Notes: a model not told the origin generated them from the sequence alone. Positions 1 through 9,659 are shown, counted from the stretch's first letter. The stretch: DNA of 64,000 nucleotides from Acinetobacter sp. ANC 4169 (GCF_002135355.1 NZ_NEGE01000005.1:62001-126000), one strand, 5' to 3'. Translations and numbers: made by a program.

Positions 1-141
1 TACAATTTTAATGTCTGTAAAGTCAAAGTTTAAGCTAAACCGATTCAACTGTTCTCCAGAACAAATATCAAAAAAAGCTGACTTGCGTTAGAATGTGCCA
101 CTGGATTTTTCACTCCCCTGTATGATGTAAGTCGATCGCGT

Positions 142-2166
142 ATGAAGCAGCACTTTCCTTTAAAAAACGTTCAACAAGAAAAGCGCATTTATCGCAATCG
201 GGTTTTTATCTCCATCGGGATTGTGGCGTTCTTTCTGCTCCTGCTTGTTGCCCGTTATGCCTATTTGCAACTCGCGCATTTTAATGAATTTTCAACCGCC
301 TCAGACCAGAACCGTATTCGGCTACAACCTTTGGCACCTGCGCGTGGCTATATTTATGACCGTAACGGCATTTTGCTGGCAGATAACTATCCGGTATTTT
401 CCGCAACTATGTCACGGGCCGATGTGCAAGATATTGATGGAACCGTACAGCGTTTAACTCCCATCTTAAGCCTGACCCAAGAAGACATCGACCGTTTTAG
501 CAGCCGGATTAAAACGTCTAAAAAAACCGAACGCGTATCATTAAAATTAAATTTAACCGAAACCGATATTGCCAAATTTAGCGAAGTCAAATTCCAGTTT
601 CCCGGGGTAAATATAGAAACCCAGATGACCCGCTACTATCCGCATGGCGAGCTGTTTGCCCATGTGATTGGTTATGTGGGGCGTATTAACGACAAAGAAT
701 TAAAATCGATTGACAAAGACTTGTATGCCGGCACCAACCTGATTGGAAAAATCGGGGTGGAGAAATCCTATGAAGACCTGTTACACGGCTTGCCCGGCAA
801 TGAGTCGGTAGAAGCCGATGCTCACGGTAATGTATTACGTAATTTAGGCCGTAAAGAGCCTGTTCGTGGAAATGATTTATACCTTTCAATTGACTATGGC
901 TTACAGGTCACAGCCACTGAGCAATTGGCAGGTCGTCGTGGTGCCATTGTTGCGCTAAATCCTAAAACTGGTGAAATTTTAGCTCTGGTTTCCAGCCCGA
1001 GTTTTAACCCGAATTTATTTGTGACCGGTATTAGCAGTACCGACTATAGTGCACTTCGTGACAATATTGACCAGCCACTTTATAACCGGGCTGTACAAGG
1101 TGCCTATCCTCCAGGTTCAACCATTAAACCGATGTTTGGCTTAGGCGGTTTACACTATAATATTGTCGATTGGAACACCGCTATTTTAGATCCCGGTTAT
1201 TTCTCTTTACCTGGCGATTCGCATAGATTCCGTGATTGGCGCAAATCCGGCCATGGTGTGGTAAACCTGCATAAAGCTCAGGTGATATCTTGCGATACTT
1301 ATTTTTATATCCTGTCTTACCGCATGGGTATTGAAAAAATGAATGCCTGGATGCGCCAATTCGGCTTTAGTCAAAAAACTGGCGTCGATTTACCGAGTGA
1401 AAGTACCGGCTTGTATCCAAGCCCGGACTGGAAAATGCGGACCCGCAAAAGTAAATGGCTGAAAGGTGAAACCATTTCCGTAAGTATTGGACAAGGTGCC
1501 TTTACTGCAACACCGCTACAACTGGCGATGGCCACTGCAATTACTGCAAACCAGGGTGCGCACATTACTCCTCATGTACTGCGTGAAAGTCATGGTGCCA
1601 AACCTTATACAGCCCATAATGCGCCAGATGGCAAAATTCAGTTTAATGGCAAACCTGAAGACTGGATCAAAATGCGTGATGCCATGATCGATGTCATTGA
1701 GACCGGTACAGGTCGTGGTATCCGTACCCCGCTGTATCATATTGCAGGGAAAACCGGAACTGCACAGGTCAAAAGTATTGCCCAGGGTAAGAAATACAAC
1801 GAAGCGTTATTAAGTGAACGTCAGCTTGACCATGGTTTATTTATTGGTTTTGCCCCAGCTGAAAATCCTGAGATTGCAGTTGCGATTGTTTGGGAAAATG
1901 GTAAACACGGTGGTTCGGCAGCACAGCTGGCTCGTCCTCTGTTTGACTATTGGCTATACACCCGTAAAAAGAATCCGATCCGTCCTGCAGGCCATCAAAT
2001 TAGTGGCGGCCTCATGACCGCAGGCATCAAACCGGGTGAATTGCCAAGTGGTTCGACACCTGTAAACACGACTGACAATACTCAGGCCAATACAACAGCA
2101 GCAACGACACAGCACGCTACTCAAGCCGCATCAGGCGCACAACCCGCAGAAGTTGAAGGTGACTGA
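142..2166 (+). CDS. mrdA: Penicillin-binding protein 2 (peptidoglycan D,D-transpeptidase)
   Basis: This is the class B penicillin-binding protein that cross-links peptidoglycan during cell elongation, working with RodA in the periplasm. The 674-residue protein has a short cytoplasmic N-terminus, one membrane anchor at about residues 22-42, a dimerisation domain to about residue 240, and then the transpeptidase domain. The active-site motifs are visible: STIK with Ser326, the S-C-D triad at 383-385 typical of PBP2, and KTG at 537-539. The last 60 residues are a Thr/Ala/Gln-rich tail that is probably disordered. The ATG at 142 gives the expected N-terminus, although the ribosome site is weak. 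rsmD starts three bases after the stop, so the two are likely co-transcribed. Confidence 0.96.
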   Translation: MKQHFPLKNVQQEKRIYRNRVFISIGIVAFFLLLLVARYAYLQLAHFNEFSTASDQNRIRLQPLAPARGYIYDRNGILLADNYPVFSATMSRADVQDIDGTVQRLTPILSLTQEDIDRFSSRIKTSKKTERVSLKLNLTETDIAKFSEVKFQFPGVNIETQMTRYYPHGELFAHVIGYVGRINDKELKSIDKDLYAGTNLIGKIGVEKSYEDLLHGLPGNESVEADAHGNVLRNLGRKEPVRGNDLYLSIDYGLQVTATEQLAGRRGAIVALNPKTGEILALVSSPSFNPNLFVTGISSTDYSALRDNIDQPLYNRAVQGAYPPGSTIKPMFGLGGLHYNIVDWNTAILDPGYFSLPGDSHRFRDWRKSGHGVVNLHKAQVISCDTYFYILSYRMGIEKMNAWMRQFGFSQKTGVDLPSESTGLYPSPDWKMRTRKSKWLKGETISVSIGQGAFTATPLQLAMATAITANQGAHITPHVLRESHGAKPYTAHNAPDGKIQFNGKPEDWIKMRDAMIDVIETGTGRGIRTPLYHIAGKTGTAQVKSIAQGKKYNEALLSERQLDHGLFIGFAPAENPEIAVAIVWENGKHGGSAAQLARPLFDYWLYTRKKNPIRPAGHQISGGLMTAGIKPGELPSGSTPVNTTDNTQANTTAATTQHATQAASGAQPAEVEGD

Positions 2167-2169
2167 TCT

Positions 2170-2727
2170 ATGAAAAACCAACTCCGTATTATTGGCGGTG
2201 AATGGAAACGCCGCCAGCTTCCTTTTGCCAGTATTGAAGGCTTACGCCCTACACCAGACCGGGTACGTGAAACCCTGTTTAACTGGCTGATGTGGGATAT
2301 TCAAAACGCACAGGTTCTGGACATTTGTGCCGGTTCAGGTGCTTTAAGTTTTGAAGCTTTATCACGTGGTGCAGCACAGGTGGTGATGATTGAACCGAAT
2401 TGCACGCAAGCTGCTTTTTTAACCGATAATTTGCAATTGCTGAAAGTCACCAGTCAACACGCCAAACTGAAAGTAGCCACGGCTCAACAAACGCTCCCCA
2501 CCCTGAAACAAAGCTTTGATCTGGTGTTTTTAGATCCCCCTTACAGCCTGGATTTATGGGAAGAACTGGCCCAGCTTGCCGATCCTTTAATCAAGGACAA
2601 TGCTTTTATTTATGTAGAAGCCGATCGTGATTTAAATCAGCTTAAACTTCCCGCTTCCTGGCATCAGGTTAAACAGACCAAAGCCGGTACAGTTCGAGCC
2701 GGGCTATATCAGAACAATGTCTGCTAA
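2170..2727 (+). CDS. rsmD: 16S rRNA (guanine(966)-N(2))-methyltransferase
   Basis: RsmD methylates N2 of G966 of 16S rRNA in the assembling 30S subunit. The 185 residues match the usual family length. The start RIIGGEWKRRQLPF is the family signature, DICAGSGALSFEALSRGA is the SAM-binding glycine-rich loop, and DPPY at about residues 120-123 is the N6/N2 amino-methyltransferase catalytic motif. The ATG at 2170 has a GAAGGTG ribosome site inside the end of mrdA, which suggests coupled expression. A strong hairpin with a T-run follows the stop. Confidence 0.95.
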   Translation: MKNQLRIIGGEWKRRQLPFASIEGLRPTPDRVRETLFNWLMWDIQNAQVLDICAGSGALSFEALSRGAAQVVMIEPNCTQAAFLTDNLQLLKVTSQHAKLKVATAQQTLPTLKQSFDLVFLDPPYSLDLWEELAQLADPLIKDNAFIYVEADRDLNQLKLPASWHQVKQTKAGTVRAGLYQNNVC

Positions 2728-2762
2728 TCCCTATTCTACCTTCTATTGATAAAAGACAATAA

Positions 2763-2791
2763 AAAAAGGATTCCTATATGGAATCCTTTTT
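2763..2791. terminator. Bidirectional rho-independent terminator after rsmD
   Basis: A perfect 12-bp stem (2763-2774 with 2780-2791) with a 5-base loop starts in an A-run and ends in a T-run, so it can work on both strands. It separates rsmD from the convergent small lipoprotein gene. Confidence 0.9.
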
Positions 2792-2834
2792 GTCAAATGT
2801 AGTCTATCAATTTAAGATCGGGGGGATAGATCTG

Positions 2835-3041
2835 TTAACGCCCATAGCGCCAATCCCGATCACTTCTGTCATGCTTCCAGTCCCGATGGTCTTTATTTTT
2901 CCAGTCTCGGTCGCCATGGTCTCGGTCATAATGTCCGTTGCGGTCCCGATGATCACGATAATCGTCATCATAAAAAGGATCAAGCACACAGCCCGTTAAT
3001 GACACTGCCAATATAGAAAGTAAGATCACTTTTTTCATCAT
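2835..3041 (-). CDS. Small charged lipoprotein, unknown function
   Basis: I do not recognise a named family. The 68-residue product has a lipoprotein signal, MMKKVILLSILAVSLTGC, with lipobox LTGC, so it should be lipid-anchored in the envelope. The mature part is almost entirely Asp, Arg, His, Lys, Trp and Gly in irregular D-R-D/W-K units, a low-complexity charged stretch. The ATG at 3041 sits eight bases after AGAGG; GTG at 3050 and ATG at 3047 or 3038 are alternatives. A role in metal binding or envelope stress is a guess from composition only. Confidence 0.7.
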   Translation of the reverse strand: MMKKVILLSILAVSLTGCVLDPFYDDDYRDHRDRNGHYDRDHGDRDWKNKDHRDWKHDRSDRDWRYGR

Positions 3042-3284
3042 GTTCATCACCTCTTTTACCGCATAGCATCAGTATCAAATGATTTAATGAAGAGCGATGG
3101 GAGTCTGTGTTGAATTCTTGTAGTCATTTATCCATTTTTTATTCATAAGCAGAACGCCAATAGCGGACTCCAAAGCAGTTTTATACAAAGTTCTCCTTAG
3201 ATTTGCAGAATTACTGCTAAATATAAGCTTGGCTTTTTTAGGTATTTTTTGAATACTACTGCCTTTCCATCTGTACTTATCTCT

Positions 3285-4019
3285 ATGACTTGGTTGTTAT
3301 TTATTCTTGGGGCAATGGTCGCAGGTTTTGTACAAGGACTCACCGGCTTTGCCTTTGCATTAATTGCCATGTCATTCTGGGTCTGGGCACTGCCCCCGAA
3401 AATTGCTGCACCCTTGGTGGTTTTTGCTTCGGTATGGAGCCATATCATTTCATTATCCAATGAACAAAAGCATCCCCACCTGAACAAAACACTGGTATTA
3501 CCTTATTTAATTGCCGGGCTGATTGGCGTGCCTTTGGGCACCTATTTACTGCATATTATTCAACCCGAAACCTTTAAGATCGTTTTAGGCGTATTTTTGC
3601 TGTTGTGGTGTCCGGTGATGTTTTTCAATCCGGCATTTCCACGACTGCAACAATCGGGAAAACTGGCCGATAGCCTGATTGGATTTATCGGTGGAATCCT
3701 AGGGGGATTAGGCGGGTTTTGTGGTTCATTGCCATCTGCCTGGGTCATGCTGAAAAATCTATCAAAACAGCAACAGCGTTATATTTTACGGCATTTTAAT
3801 TTTGGCATTCAGCTGTTTACACTACTGGCCTATTTACTGCAAGGCACGCTTGAAATCCAGCTCTGGCCTTATATCGTTATCTTGCTGATCAGTGTCAGTT
3901 TTCCCGCCATTTTAGGGGCAAAATTATTTTATAAAATTTCGGAAAAACAATTTAAACATACGGTATTAAGCCTTTTATTTGCTTCCGGCTGTTTCTTGGT
4001 TTTCAATACGGTGCTGTAA
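3285..4019 (+). CDS. TauE/SafE (DUF81) family membrane exporter
   Basis: This is an inner-membrane protein of about 244 residues with seven to eight hydrophobic segments. It belongs to the TauE/SafE family, whose members move sulfite, sulfoacetate or similar anions; the substrate here is unknown. The N-terminal repeat LLFILGAMVAGFVQGLTGFA and the central GFIGGILGGLGGFCGSLP are the glycine-rich family repeats. The start is uncertain: ATG 3285 gives the usual family N-terminus but has no ribosome site, while TTG 3249 has a weak AGG in front and would add 12 residues. Confidence 0.85.
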   Translation: MTWLLFILGAMVAGFVQGLTGFAFALIAMSFWVWALPPKIAAPLVVFASVWSHIISLSNEQKHPHLNKTLVLPYLIAGLIGVPLGTYLLHIIQPETFKIVLGVFLLLWCPVMFFNPAFPRLQQSGKLADSLIGFIGGILGGLGGFCGSLPSAWVMLKNLSKQQQRYILRHFNFGIQLFTLLAYLLQGTLEIQLWPYIVILLISVSFPAILGAKLFYKISEKQFKHTVLSLLFASGCFLVFNTVL

Positions 4020-4209
4020 TTCTTATTGCTTGTTGAAAGCAAGAAAATTCATATATTGAAATATTACAGCTTTATTTTTCTATCAGCGCCAAACAAAACT
4101 ACCATAAGTCTCATTTAAACAAAAAATATCCAATCAGTGAGGCTGATCAAATTTATCCGAGGAAAAACTTTATACAATAGCTTATCCCCCATTTAATCTT
4201 TCCTCAGCA

Positions 4210-4539
4210 ATGAAAACCTTGATTTTGCTAGCAGCAATAATTGTCCTGACTGGCTGTTCCCTAAGCACTTCCCGCGATATCAAACATGCAGAAAAAATGC
4301 TCAGCTATTTTCAATGCAATAATATTGAAACCGCGCAAATGGCACATAGTTCTATTACGTCATATCATGAACAATCACTGGCTTCTAGCCGCCAAAAAGC
4401 CGAATCTTATGTACAAAGCTATAAAGATGGGGACAAGTTATTTGATGTGCCGTTAACGGAAGTGATTGAGGAACAATATTTTATTTATCAGGAAGCGTGT
4501 CAGCATTTAGGCGGCATTCGTCCAACGCAAGCGCCATAG
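4210..4539 (+). CDS. Putative small lipoprotein, unknown function
   Basis: This 109-residue protein starts MKTLILLAAIIVLTGCSLST, a type II signal peptide with lipobox LTGC. The mature part is a helical, polar domain with two further Cys (in FQCNN and EACQH) that could pair in the periplasm. I do not recognise a family. It stands alone between the TauE-type gene and the convergent acyltransferase gene. Confidence 0.75.
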   Translation: MKTLILLAAIIVLTGCSLSTSRDIKHAEKMLSYFQCNNIETAQMAHSSITSYHEQSLASSRQKAESYVQSYKDGDKLFDVPLTEVIEEQYFIYQEACQHLGGIRPTQAP

Positions 4540-4587
4540 TTCCATTAAGTAAAGGACAGCCCTATGCTGCCCCATAAATTATGCTCA

Positions 4588-4625
4588 GCGAGCCAAGATT
4601 TTGTCATTTTCCCTCTTGGCTTCGC
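4588..4625. terminator. Hairpin between convergent genes
   Basis: GCGAGCCAAGA (4588-4598) pairs with TCTTGGCTTCGC (4614-4625) with a single bulged T. It lies between the ends of two convergent genes and may act as a terminator for both, although a T-tract is lacking. Confidence 0.4.
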
Positions 4626-4654
4626 TTGCATACAGACAAGAATGCCTGTATTTC

Positions 4655-5260
4655 TTAGTTCGGTTCCTGGCAATAACGTGTATCTACGCTAAACTGTTCT
4701 GGAAATTTGGCATGAATTTGTGCATAAAAAGCCATAATTTCAGCCATATCTTTTTCATAGTCACCGCTCGGATAAACAATTTTACCGACCCCGGTTTTCT
4801 TCTTGGCATAATCCATATAAGCCAATGCAATTGGCACATCTGCATTGATCGCCACATGATAGAACCCGGTTTTCCATTGTTCCTGTTTGGCACGGGTTGC
4901 TTCTGGAGTCACCAACATCACCAGTTTTGGATGGGTTTTAAATAAATCTGACATTAGCTGAACCATACTTGGGCGTGGCTCTCCTGCCTTCTTCGCTGTA
5001 CGGTCAATTCCAATTCCGCCCATTGCCCGTACAAATGGGCCAAAAGGAAATTTCATATAACTGTCTTTAATGGTTAAACGAACATGCACCCCTAATGCCT
5101 TGAGTGCCAGGCGTGCATATAAGGCATCCCAATTACTGGTGTGTGGCGCTGCAATCATCACGCATTGATCCAAATCAAGCGGCCAATGATTATCGATTTC
5201 CCAGCCCATCATTTTTAAACTTTGTTCAGCTAATTTTTCAAACACTTGCCGCACCGACAC
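4655..5260 (-). CDS. PlsC-type 1-acylglycerol-3-phosphate acyltransferase-like protein
   Basis: This 201-residue protein has the acyltransferase block I motif HTSNWD (H-x4-D), followed by FPFGPFVRAMGGIGIDR (block II/III region) and VTPEATRA (the EGTR-like block). Family members acylate glycerolipids or related acceptors at the inner membrane; the acceptor here is unknown. There is no obvious membrane anchor. The start is unclear: GTG 5260 is the longest reading, GTG 5254 has an AGG in front, and Met codons lie at 5212 and 5209. It is convergent with the small lipoprotein gene and divergent from the NlpE-like gene. Confidence 0.82.
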   Translation of the reverse strand: MSVRQVFEKLAEQSLKMMGWEIDNHWPLDLDQCVMIAAPHTSNWDALYARLALKALGVHVRLTIKDSYMKFPFGPFVRAMGGIGIDRTAKKAGEPRPSMVQLMSDLFKTHPKLVMLVTPEATRAKQEQWKTGFYHVAINADVPIALAYMDYAKKKTGVGKIVYPSGDYEKDMAEIMAFYAQIHAKFPEQFSVDTRYCQEPN

Positions 5261-5547
5261 CTATATAAAGTGCGCAGATTTTAACAACGTTGCTGAAATA
5301 TAAAAGTGCAATACGCCCAATAAATAATCAATTAATATATAAATGTATAACTTTAGAGTTCAAATAAAATATGTAAAGCTGCAGTTTGGTTTTTTCGAAA
5401 TTTCTTCCTCATTAGCTTAGACTTTCTAATTTCACATTAAAATTCGCACAAAAAAAGGCATAACAAAGCACCAACAAGATCGATATTTAACCCAGCTGCA
5501 TTTTTACGTAGTTTTTAAAGCTATATTTGGCTAAAAGGAACAATATC

Positions 5548-6027
5548 GTGAAAAAAATAATATTCATCCTGTCACTGAGCAGCTTGGTTTTCACTGCGTG
5601 TAGCAAACCAGATACCAATACTCATGAAAGCAATACAGCCCCTGGTCAACCCATGACACAAGCCACCACAGCTCAACCAGCAGCAATTTTGGGCGATACT
5701 GCCGAAACCTCACTGGATTGGCCAGGTGAATATAAAGGGGTTTTCCCCTGTGCTGACTGCCAGGGTATTGAGACCGAACTGGAATTAAAAGCTGATAAAA
5801 CCTATGAGTTGAAACAGGAATACCTAGGTAAGGGAAAAAACAGTGAATTCAGGGTCAAGGGAACTTTTAGTTTTGATGCAGACAATCCCGCCATGATTAG
5901 CCTAGACCAAGCAGGAGAAAATCGTAAATTCTTTATTGGTGAAAATTTTGTTGAAGCACGCAATATAACATCAGGAAAAGTGATTGATTCCAAAATGAAT
6001 TACAAATTACAGAAAGATGCTAATTAA
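5548..6027 (+). CDS. NlpE N-terminal-domain lipoprotein (copper resistance/envelope stress type)
   Basis: The product (159 residues) is a lipoprotein with lipobox FTAC followed by one NlpE N-terminal-like beta-barrel domain. The domain hallmark is W-P-G-E-Y-K-G-V-F-P-C-A-D-C, with the CxxC motif followed by the GIET strand. In E. coli NlpE this domain senses copper or surface contact and activates Cpx; here the C-terminal domain of E. coli NlpE is absent. The start is GTG 5548, nine bases after AAAGGA, giving a clean signal peptide; a TTG at 5527 would only lengthen it. A paralogue follows downstream. Confidence 0.85.
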   Translation: MKKIIFILSLSSLVFTACSKPDTNTHESNTAPGQPMTQATTAQPAAILGDTAETSLDWPGEYKGVFPCADCQGIETELELKADKTYELKQEYLGKGKNSEFRVKGTFSFDADNPAMISLDQAGENRKFFIGENFVEARNITSGKVIDSKMNYKLQKDAN

Positions 6028-6212
6028 TTGCCCTGTTTGAATATCACTCTTAATTCATTAAAAAGACTAAAATCTGACTTTTTTTATTTGCATTGCTTTG
6101 CGTAATCGTCATGATTTGCAACAAATAAATGACCTATTTCATCTTGCCCTACTAGCCTGATCATGCCGTTATGATTATGGTTAAATAATATTTTTCTCAT
6201 TTGATGATCATA

Positions 6213-6968
6213 ATGAAAAAAACAATGATAACCCTCAGTTTTTGCTCCTTACTCTGTTTAAGTGGCTGCGATAAGCCCAATTCTCCTTTAATTCAAGACC
6301 ATGCTAAACCCAAGGATCATCTGTCCAAGCCTCAGAACCAGCAGATTCCGGACTGGACAGGACATTACAAAGCCTTTATTCCCTGTAAGGACTGCGATAA
6401 GAAACTTTTTTCAATACAGCTTCATCCCAACCAAACTTATACCCTCAAAGAAATTCAGTTCTTTAAACAGAAAACCAGACAAAAACAGTCTTCTGGTACA
6501 TTCAATTTTGATCCTCAAGATTCTAGACTAATTCAGCTTACAGAAGATAAAAGCAATAAAATGCGTTATCTTTCATGGCATGATCAATTTTTAGAACTTC
6601 GGGATCGACATAAAAATCAACGCAATGATTTTGAAAAATATCAAATTCCTAAAATACAAAAGATAGAAGTGAATAATGCCCTGAAACATGTAGATATACA
6701 GGCAGATCTATTTAAAACTGAAAAAATACAGTCCAATAAGCTAGAAAGCACAAAGCTGACTTATTTTTTTGAAATTAATAATCAATCAGACCGTGCCCTA
6801 AAAATACGTGACAGTGATATTGTGCTGGTCGATGATAAAAACAATGAATATCCGGCCAGCATTGACAACAGTCCAGTTCCCCCAATTCAGCCCAATAAAA
6901 CCGATTACCATCTGGTCTCATTTATTCACTCTGAATCATCGTCACCGCTTTATATCAAAATTAAATAG
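6213..6968 (+). CDS. NlpE-like lipoprotein with extra C-terminal domain
   Basis: This is a second, diverged NlpE-type lipoprotein (about 251 residues). The signal ends in lipobox LSGC. A CxxC-bearing domain follows (W-T-G-H-Y-K-A-F-I-P-C-K-D-C). After a linker at about residue 150 comes a beta-rich domain resembling the immunoglobulin-like DUF4352 type of envelope lipoproteins; that assignment is tentative. The start may be ATG 6213 or ATG 6204, as neither has a good ribosome site. It sits about 190 bases after the first copy and probably arose by duplication. Confidence 0.75.
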   Translation: MKKTMITLSFCSLLCLSGCDKPNSPLIQDHAKPKDHLSKPQNQQIPDWTGHYKAFIPCKDCDKKLFSIQLHPNQTYTLKEIQFFKQKTRQKQSSGTFNFDPQDSRLIQLTEDKSNKMRYLSWHDQFLELRDRHKNQRNDFEKYQIPKIQKIEVNNALKHVDIQADLFKTEKIQSNKLESTKLTYFFEINNQSDRALKIRDSDIVLVDDKNNEYPASIDNSPVPPIQPNKTDYHLVSFIHSESSSPLYIKIK

Positions 6969-7240
6969 CAAGCATCTTGATCTATAAAAAGAATCTTCAT
7001 GAAATATGGGAATTTTTTATATCCCCTTCTTTTTTCTTTCCTATTTACCAAAGCGTACACTTCTTTTTTTCATCAAAACCCAGCCCTACTCATGACAGGG
7101 TTATGGTCCAATACACTGTTATAAAAAATAACAAATAAAGTCTCAAATTTACCTGTTTATCCTCATTTGAGGATATTTCCTGAGTACAGGCTTGACTATG
7201 CTTTTAGTCACTATAATCAAAGATGATAATGGAGTCGAAA

Positions 7241-8458
7241 ATGAAAAAATTGCTCTTGGCATTTGCAATTGCAGGCTTACTTACAGCATGTAACGATGAC
7301 GACGATGATGATTTTACCCCACCACCAACCACCACCACTCAACGCGGACAACTGGTTGATGGCCCAGTATCTGGGGTTGAATATCAAACCAGTAGTGGGA
7401 TCAAAGCTAAAACAGATGCAGAGGGTTATTTTGATTATAAGGCTGGCGACACCATTAAATTTTTTATTGGCGGTGTACAAATAGGTGACTCAGTTCCAGC
7501 TTCTGCTCGCATCACTCCACTGGAATTATCTACACTTCAAAATGTTCGTGAAAATATTATCGTTTTCTTGCAAACACTGGATGACAATGCAAATCACGAT
7601 GACGGCATTCAGATTAGTAATGCCGTTTTCACGGCATTGGCTGACAATACCATCAACTTTAACCAGACTTATGCTCAATTTATTACCGATCCTGCTTTTA
7701 CCGAACTTAATAAAACTCCAATTGCATTAGAAACTGCACTCACTAATTCCAAAAATGCCTTCTATAAAGATATTGCAGGAAGTTGGGAATTAAACCGTAC
7801 AGGACAAGGTGCCATTGTGATTCATATAAGTCCTACCGGACAATATATATTAGGTGAAGTAGATTCAGCTAACCTAACTGGTAGCGGTGTGGAAACTGGT
7901 AGCTTGGAATGGAATCCAGGTACGGGACAAATTAATCCAGTGATTGAGGTTGACACCAATGGCGATCTGGGTCTGTCTAATCCGAACGGAGGAGTACCAT
8001 TTACCCTAAGTTATGATCGAACCAATGTAACTTTGACCGAATCTGGGGTAACTAATGGTGTAAATAAATTAAAACGGATTAGCACCACTACAAACAATAT
8101 TCAGGATAACTGGTTCAATGATACGAATGCACTTACATTCTTTAGTGACGGTTATTATATGTATATTGACAGTTTAGCAAGTGATGATTGTGAAACACCA
8201 ACACCTGGGGTTGAATACGGTAAATACACCACGACCAATGGAACTGTGGTTGCCAGTCAAATTATAGTAGATACAACTGGCTGTTCAGGACTTGTAAATG
8301 GAACAACACTTTATCCTGCGTTCACCTACACTCTTGCTACTGGATCTTTAACTCTTGTCAGCGGTGAGATTTCATATACTTTCAATAAAAATTTCCTAAC
8401 CGCTTCTACTGATACCGATACTGGTACTGGTACTACAGGTACAGGTGCTACTCAATAA
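7241..8458 (+). CDS. Large putative surface lipoprotein, unknown function
   Basis: This 405-residue protein has signal peptide MKKLLLAFAIAGLLTAC and lipobox LTAC, immediately followed by a run of Asp (N-D-D-D-D-D-D) and a Pro/Thr-rich linker. The Asp run just after the lipidated Cys is a feature of several exported lipoproteins. The next segment, G-Q-L-V-D-G-P-V-S-G-V-E-Y-Q-T, resembles repeated surface-protein modules that begin with VDGPVSG. The rest is beta-rich, ending in a Thr/Gly low-complexity tail. ATG 7241 is six bases after GGAG. A role as a surface adhesin or binding protein is inference. Confidence 0.75.
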   Translation: MKKLLLAFAIAGLLTACNDDDDDDFTPPPTTTTQRGQLVDGPVSGVEYQTSSGIKAKTDAEGYFDYKAGDTIKFFIGGVQIGDSVPASARITPLELSTLQNVRENIIVFLQTLDDNANHDDGIQISNAVFTALADNTINFNQTYAQFITDPAFTELNKTPIALETALTNSKNAFYKDIAGSWELNRTGQGAIVIHISPTGQYILGEVDSANLTGSGVETGSLEWNPGTGQINPVIEVDTNGDLGLSNPNGGVPFTLSYDRTNVTLTESGVTNGVNKLKRISTTTNNIQDNWFNDTNALTFFSDGYYMYIDSLASDDCETPTPGVEYGKYTTTNGTVVASQIIVDTTGCSGLVNGTTLYPAFTYTLATGSLTLVSGEISYTFNKNFLTASTDTDTGTGTTGTGATQ

Positions 8459-8467
8459 TGATCAAAA

Positions 8468-8502
8468 TTAATCTATCCAGAATTGGGTTCTGGATAGATT
8501 AA
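8468..8502. terminator. Perfect 15-bp hairpin between convergent genes
   Basis: The arms 8468-8482 and 8488-8502 are perfectly complementary around a 5-base loop. The right arm contains the stop codon of the LuxR-type gene. It probably ends transcription from both sides, but it is AT-rich and lacks a long T-run. Confidence 0.6.
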
Positions 8503-9659
8503 CTCACATGCTCAAAATCGATGGTAACGCCCATAAGTTTATACAAAAATTCTGCCTGTGATTTACATTGCATTTTTGCATAAATATTTTTCAGATAGGT
8601 TCGTACAGAACTTAATGCTAATTGGTAATGGGCAGCAATCTGTTCCAGGTTATAACCATTCACAAATAATTCACACAATTCACATTCCCTGTTGGATAAA
8701 CCATACACTTGTTTTAAATAAGACGAAGCCAGCTTATAATGCTGTTCAGTTTCAGTAATAAATAGCATGACATACGGTTTTAGATGATCTTTTAAATCGG
8801 TAAAATGTCGTGGACTGCTAAAAGGTGCAATAGTCAGCATAAATTTTTGTCCATGCTGATCTTCTAGGGCCAACACTCCTCCTACCTGTTTTTTAGCATA
8901 ATTAGCCTCTGGCTTGATGCTGGATATTAATTGTTCTAAATCTGATTGATATGGCTTGCTTATATTAATCTGGTTATTTTTATCGAGTTCAAATAACTTG
9001 GATTGTTCAAAAAAATACTGTGCTTTTTGGTTGATATAATACAATTCTCGATTCATATCAATGAGTAAAATGCCTGTTTTAATGGCATTTAGAATTCGGT
9101 ATAAATTCCTGTTTTTGAATCGGGCTAAACTTAATTGTTTGTGAATCTGTAATGCCCTGCGTAAATGCAGACCCAATCTTTTTAGAATATCCAGTTCATA
9201 TTGGGTAAAGGGTTGATCTTGCTTGCCGCGATGAATCCCAAGTACCGACCATTGATGATCACCATGATCCAGTAATAGACTGGCAATAAAACCCACGCCA
9301 GTCGCTTTTAAACATTTTTCATAAAAAACATATTCATCTGTAGCAAATAGCTGACCATATTGCGATAAATTCTGACATAGTGCATTTCCCACACCTACTT
9401 CAAGCCAGAATGGCAAATGCAACTTCTGATTCATCGTTTTTATTTTTTCCTGCTGATAGGTTTCTAAACTGCAGGCTGGAATATTATACGTGTGCACAAA
9501 GTTATAGGCAGGGTTCAATTGATCTAAAGCAGTGAACATGGCTGCCTGACTTTCAGTGTATTGAACAATTTGCTGAATCACTTTAGGCCATAAACTGGCA
9601 TTCAAGGCAGCATCATAGATTTGTCCAATAATTTTATTTTCCAGCTCCTCTTGCATCAT
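8499..9659 (-). CDS. LuxR-family transcriptional regulator
   Basis: This 386-residue protein has a C-terminal LuxR/FixJ helix-turn-helix at about residues 320-375 (LSNRECELCELFVNGYNLEQ and the recognition helix ALSSVRTYLKNIY). The N-terminal 300 residues have no receiver domain and look like a PAS/GAF-like sensing region (about 190-300 is PAS-like). The likely start is ATG 9659 (or 9656), about ten bases after AGGA; a 25-residue upstream extension is open but lacks support. The ligand and target genes cannot be inferred; it lies just after groEL but is separated by a terminator. Confidence 0.85.
   Translation of the reverse strand: MMQEELENKIIGQIYDAALNASLWPKVIQQIVQYTESQAAMFTALDQLNPAYNFVHTYNIPACSLETYQQEKIKTMNQKLHLPFWLEVGVGNALCQNLSQYGQLFATDEYVFYEKCLKATGVGFIASLLLDHGDHQWSVLGIHRGKQDQPFTQYELDILKRLGLHLRRALQIHKQLSLARFKNRNLYRILNAIKTGILLIDMNRELYYINQKAQYFFEQSKLFELDKNNQINISKPYQSDLEQLISSIKPEANYAKKQVGGVLALEDQHGQKFMLTIAPFSSPRHFTDLKDHLKPYVMLFITETEQHYKLASSYLKQVYGLSNRECELCELFVNGYNLEQIAAHYQLALSSVRTYLKNIYAKMQCKSQAEFLYKLMGVTIDFEHVS

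Noticed and set aside
2778..2999. Hydrophobic 73-codon plus-strand ORF
   Set aside because: It is the antisense shadow of the Asp/Arg-rich lipoprotein gene; its Ile/Val/Pro composition follows from that repeat.
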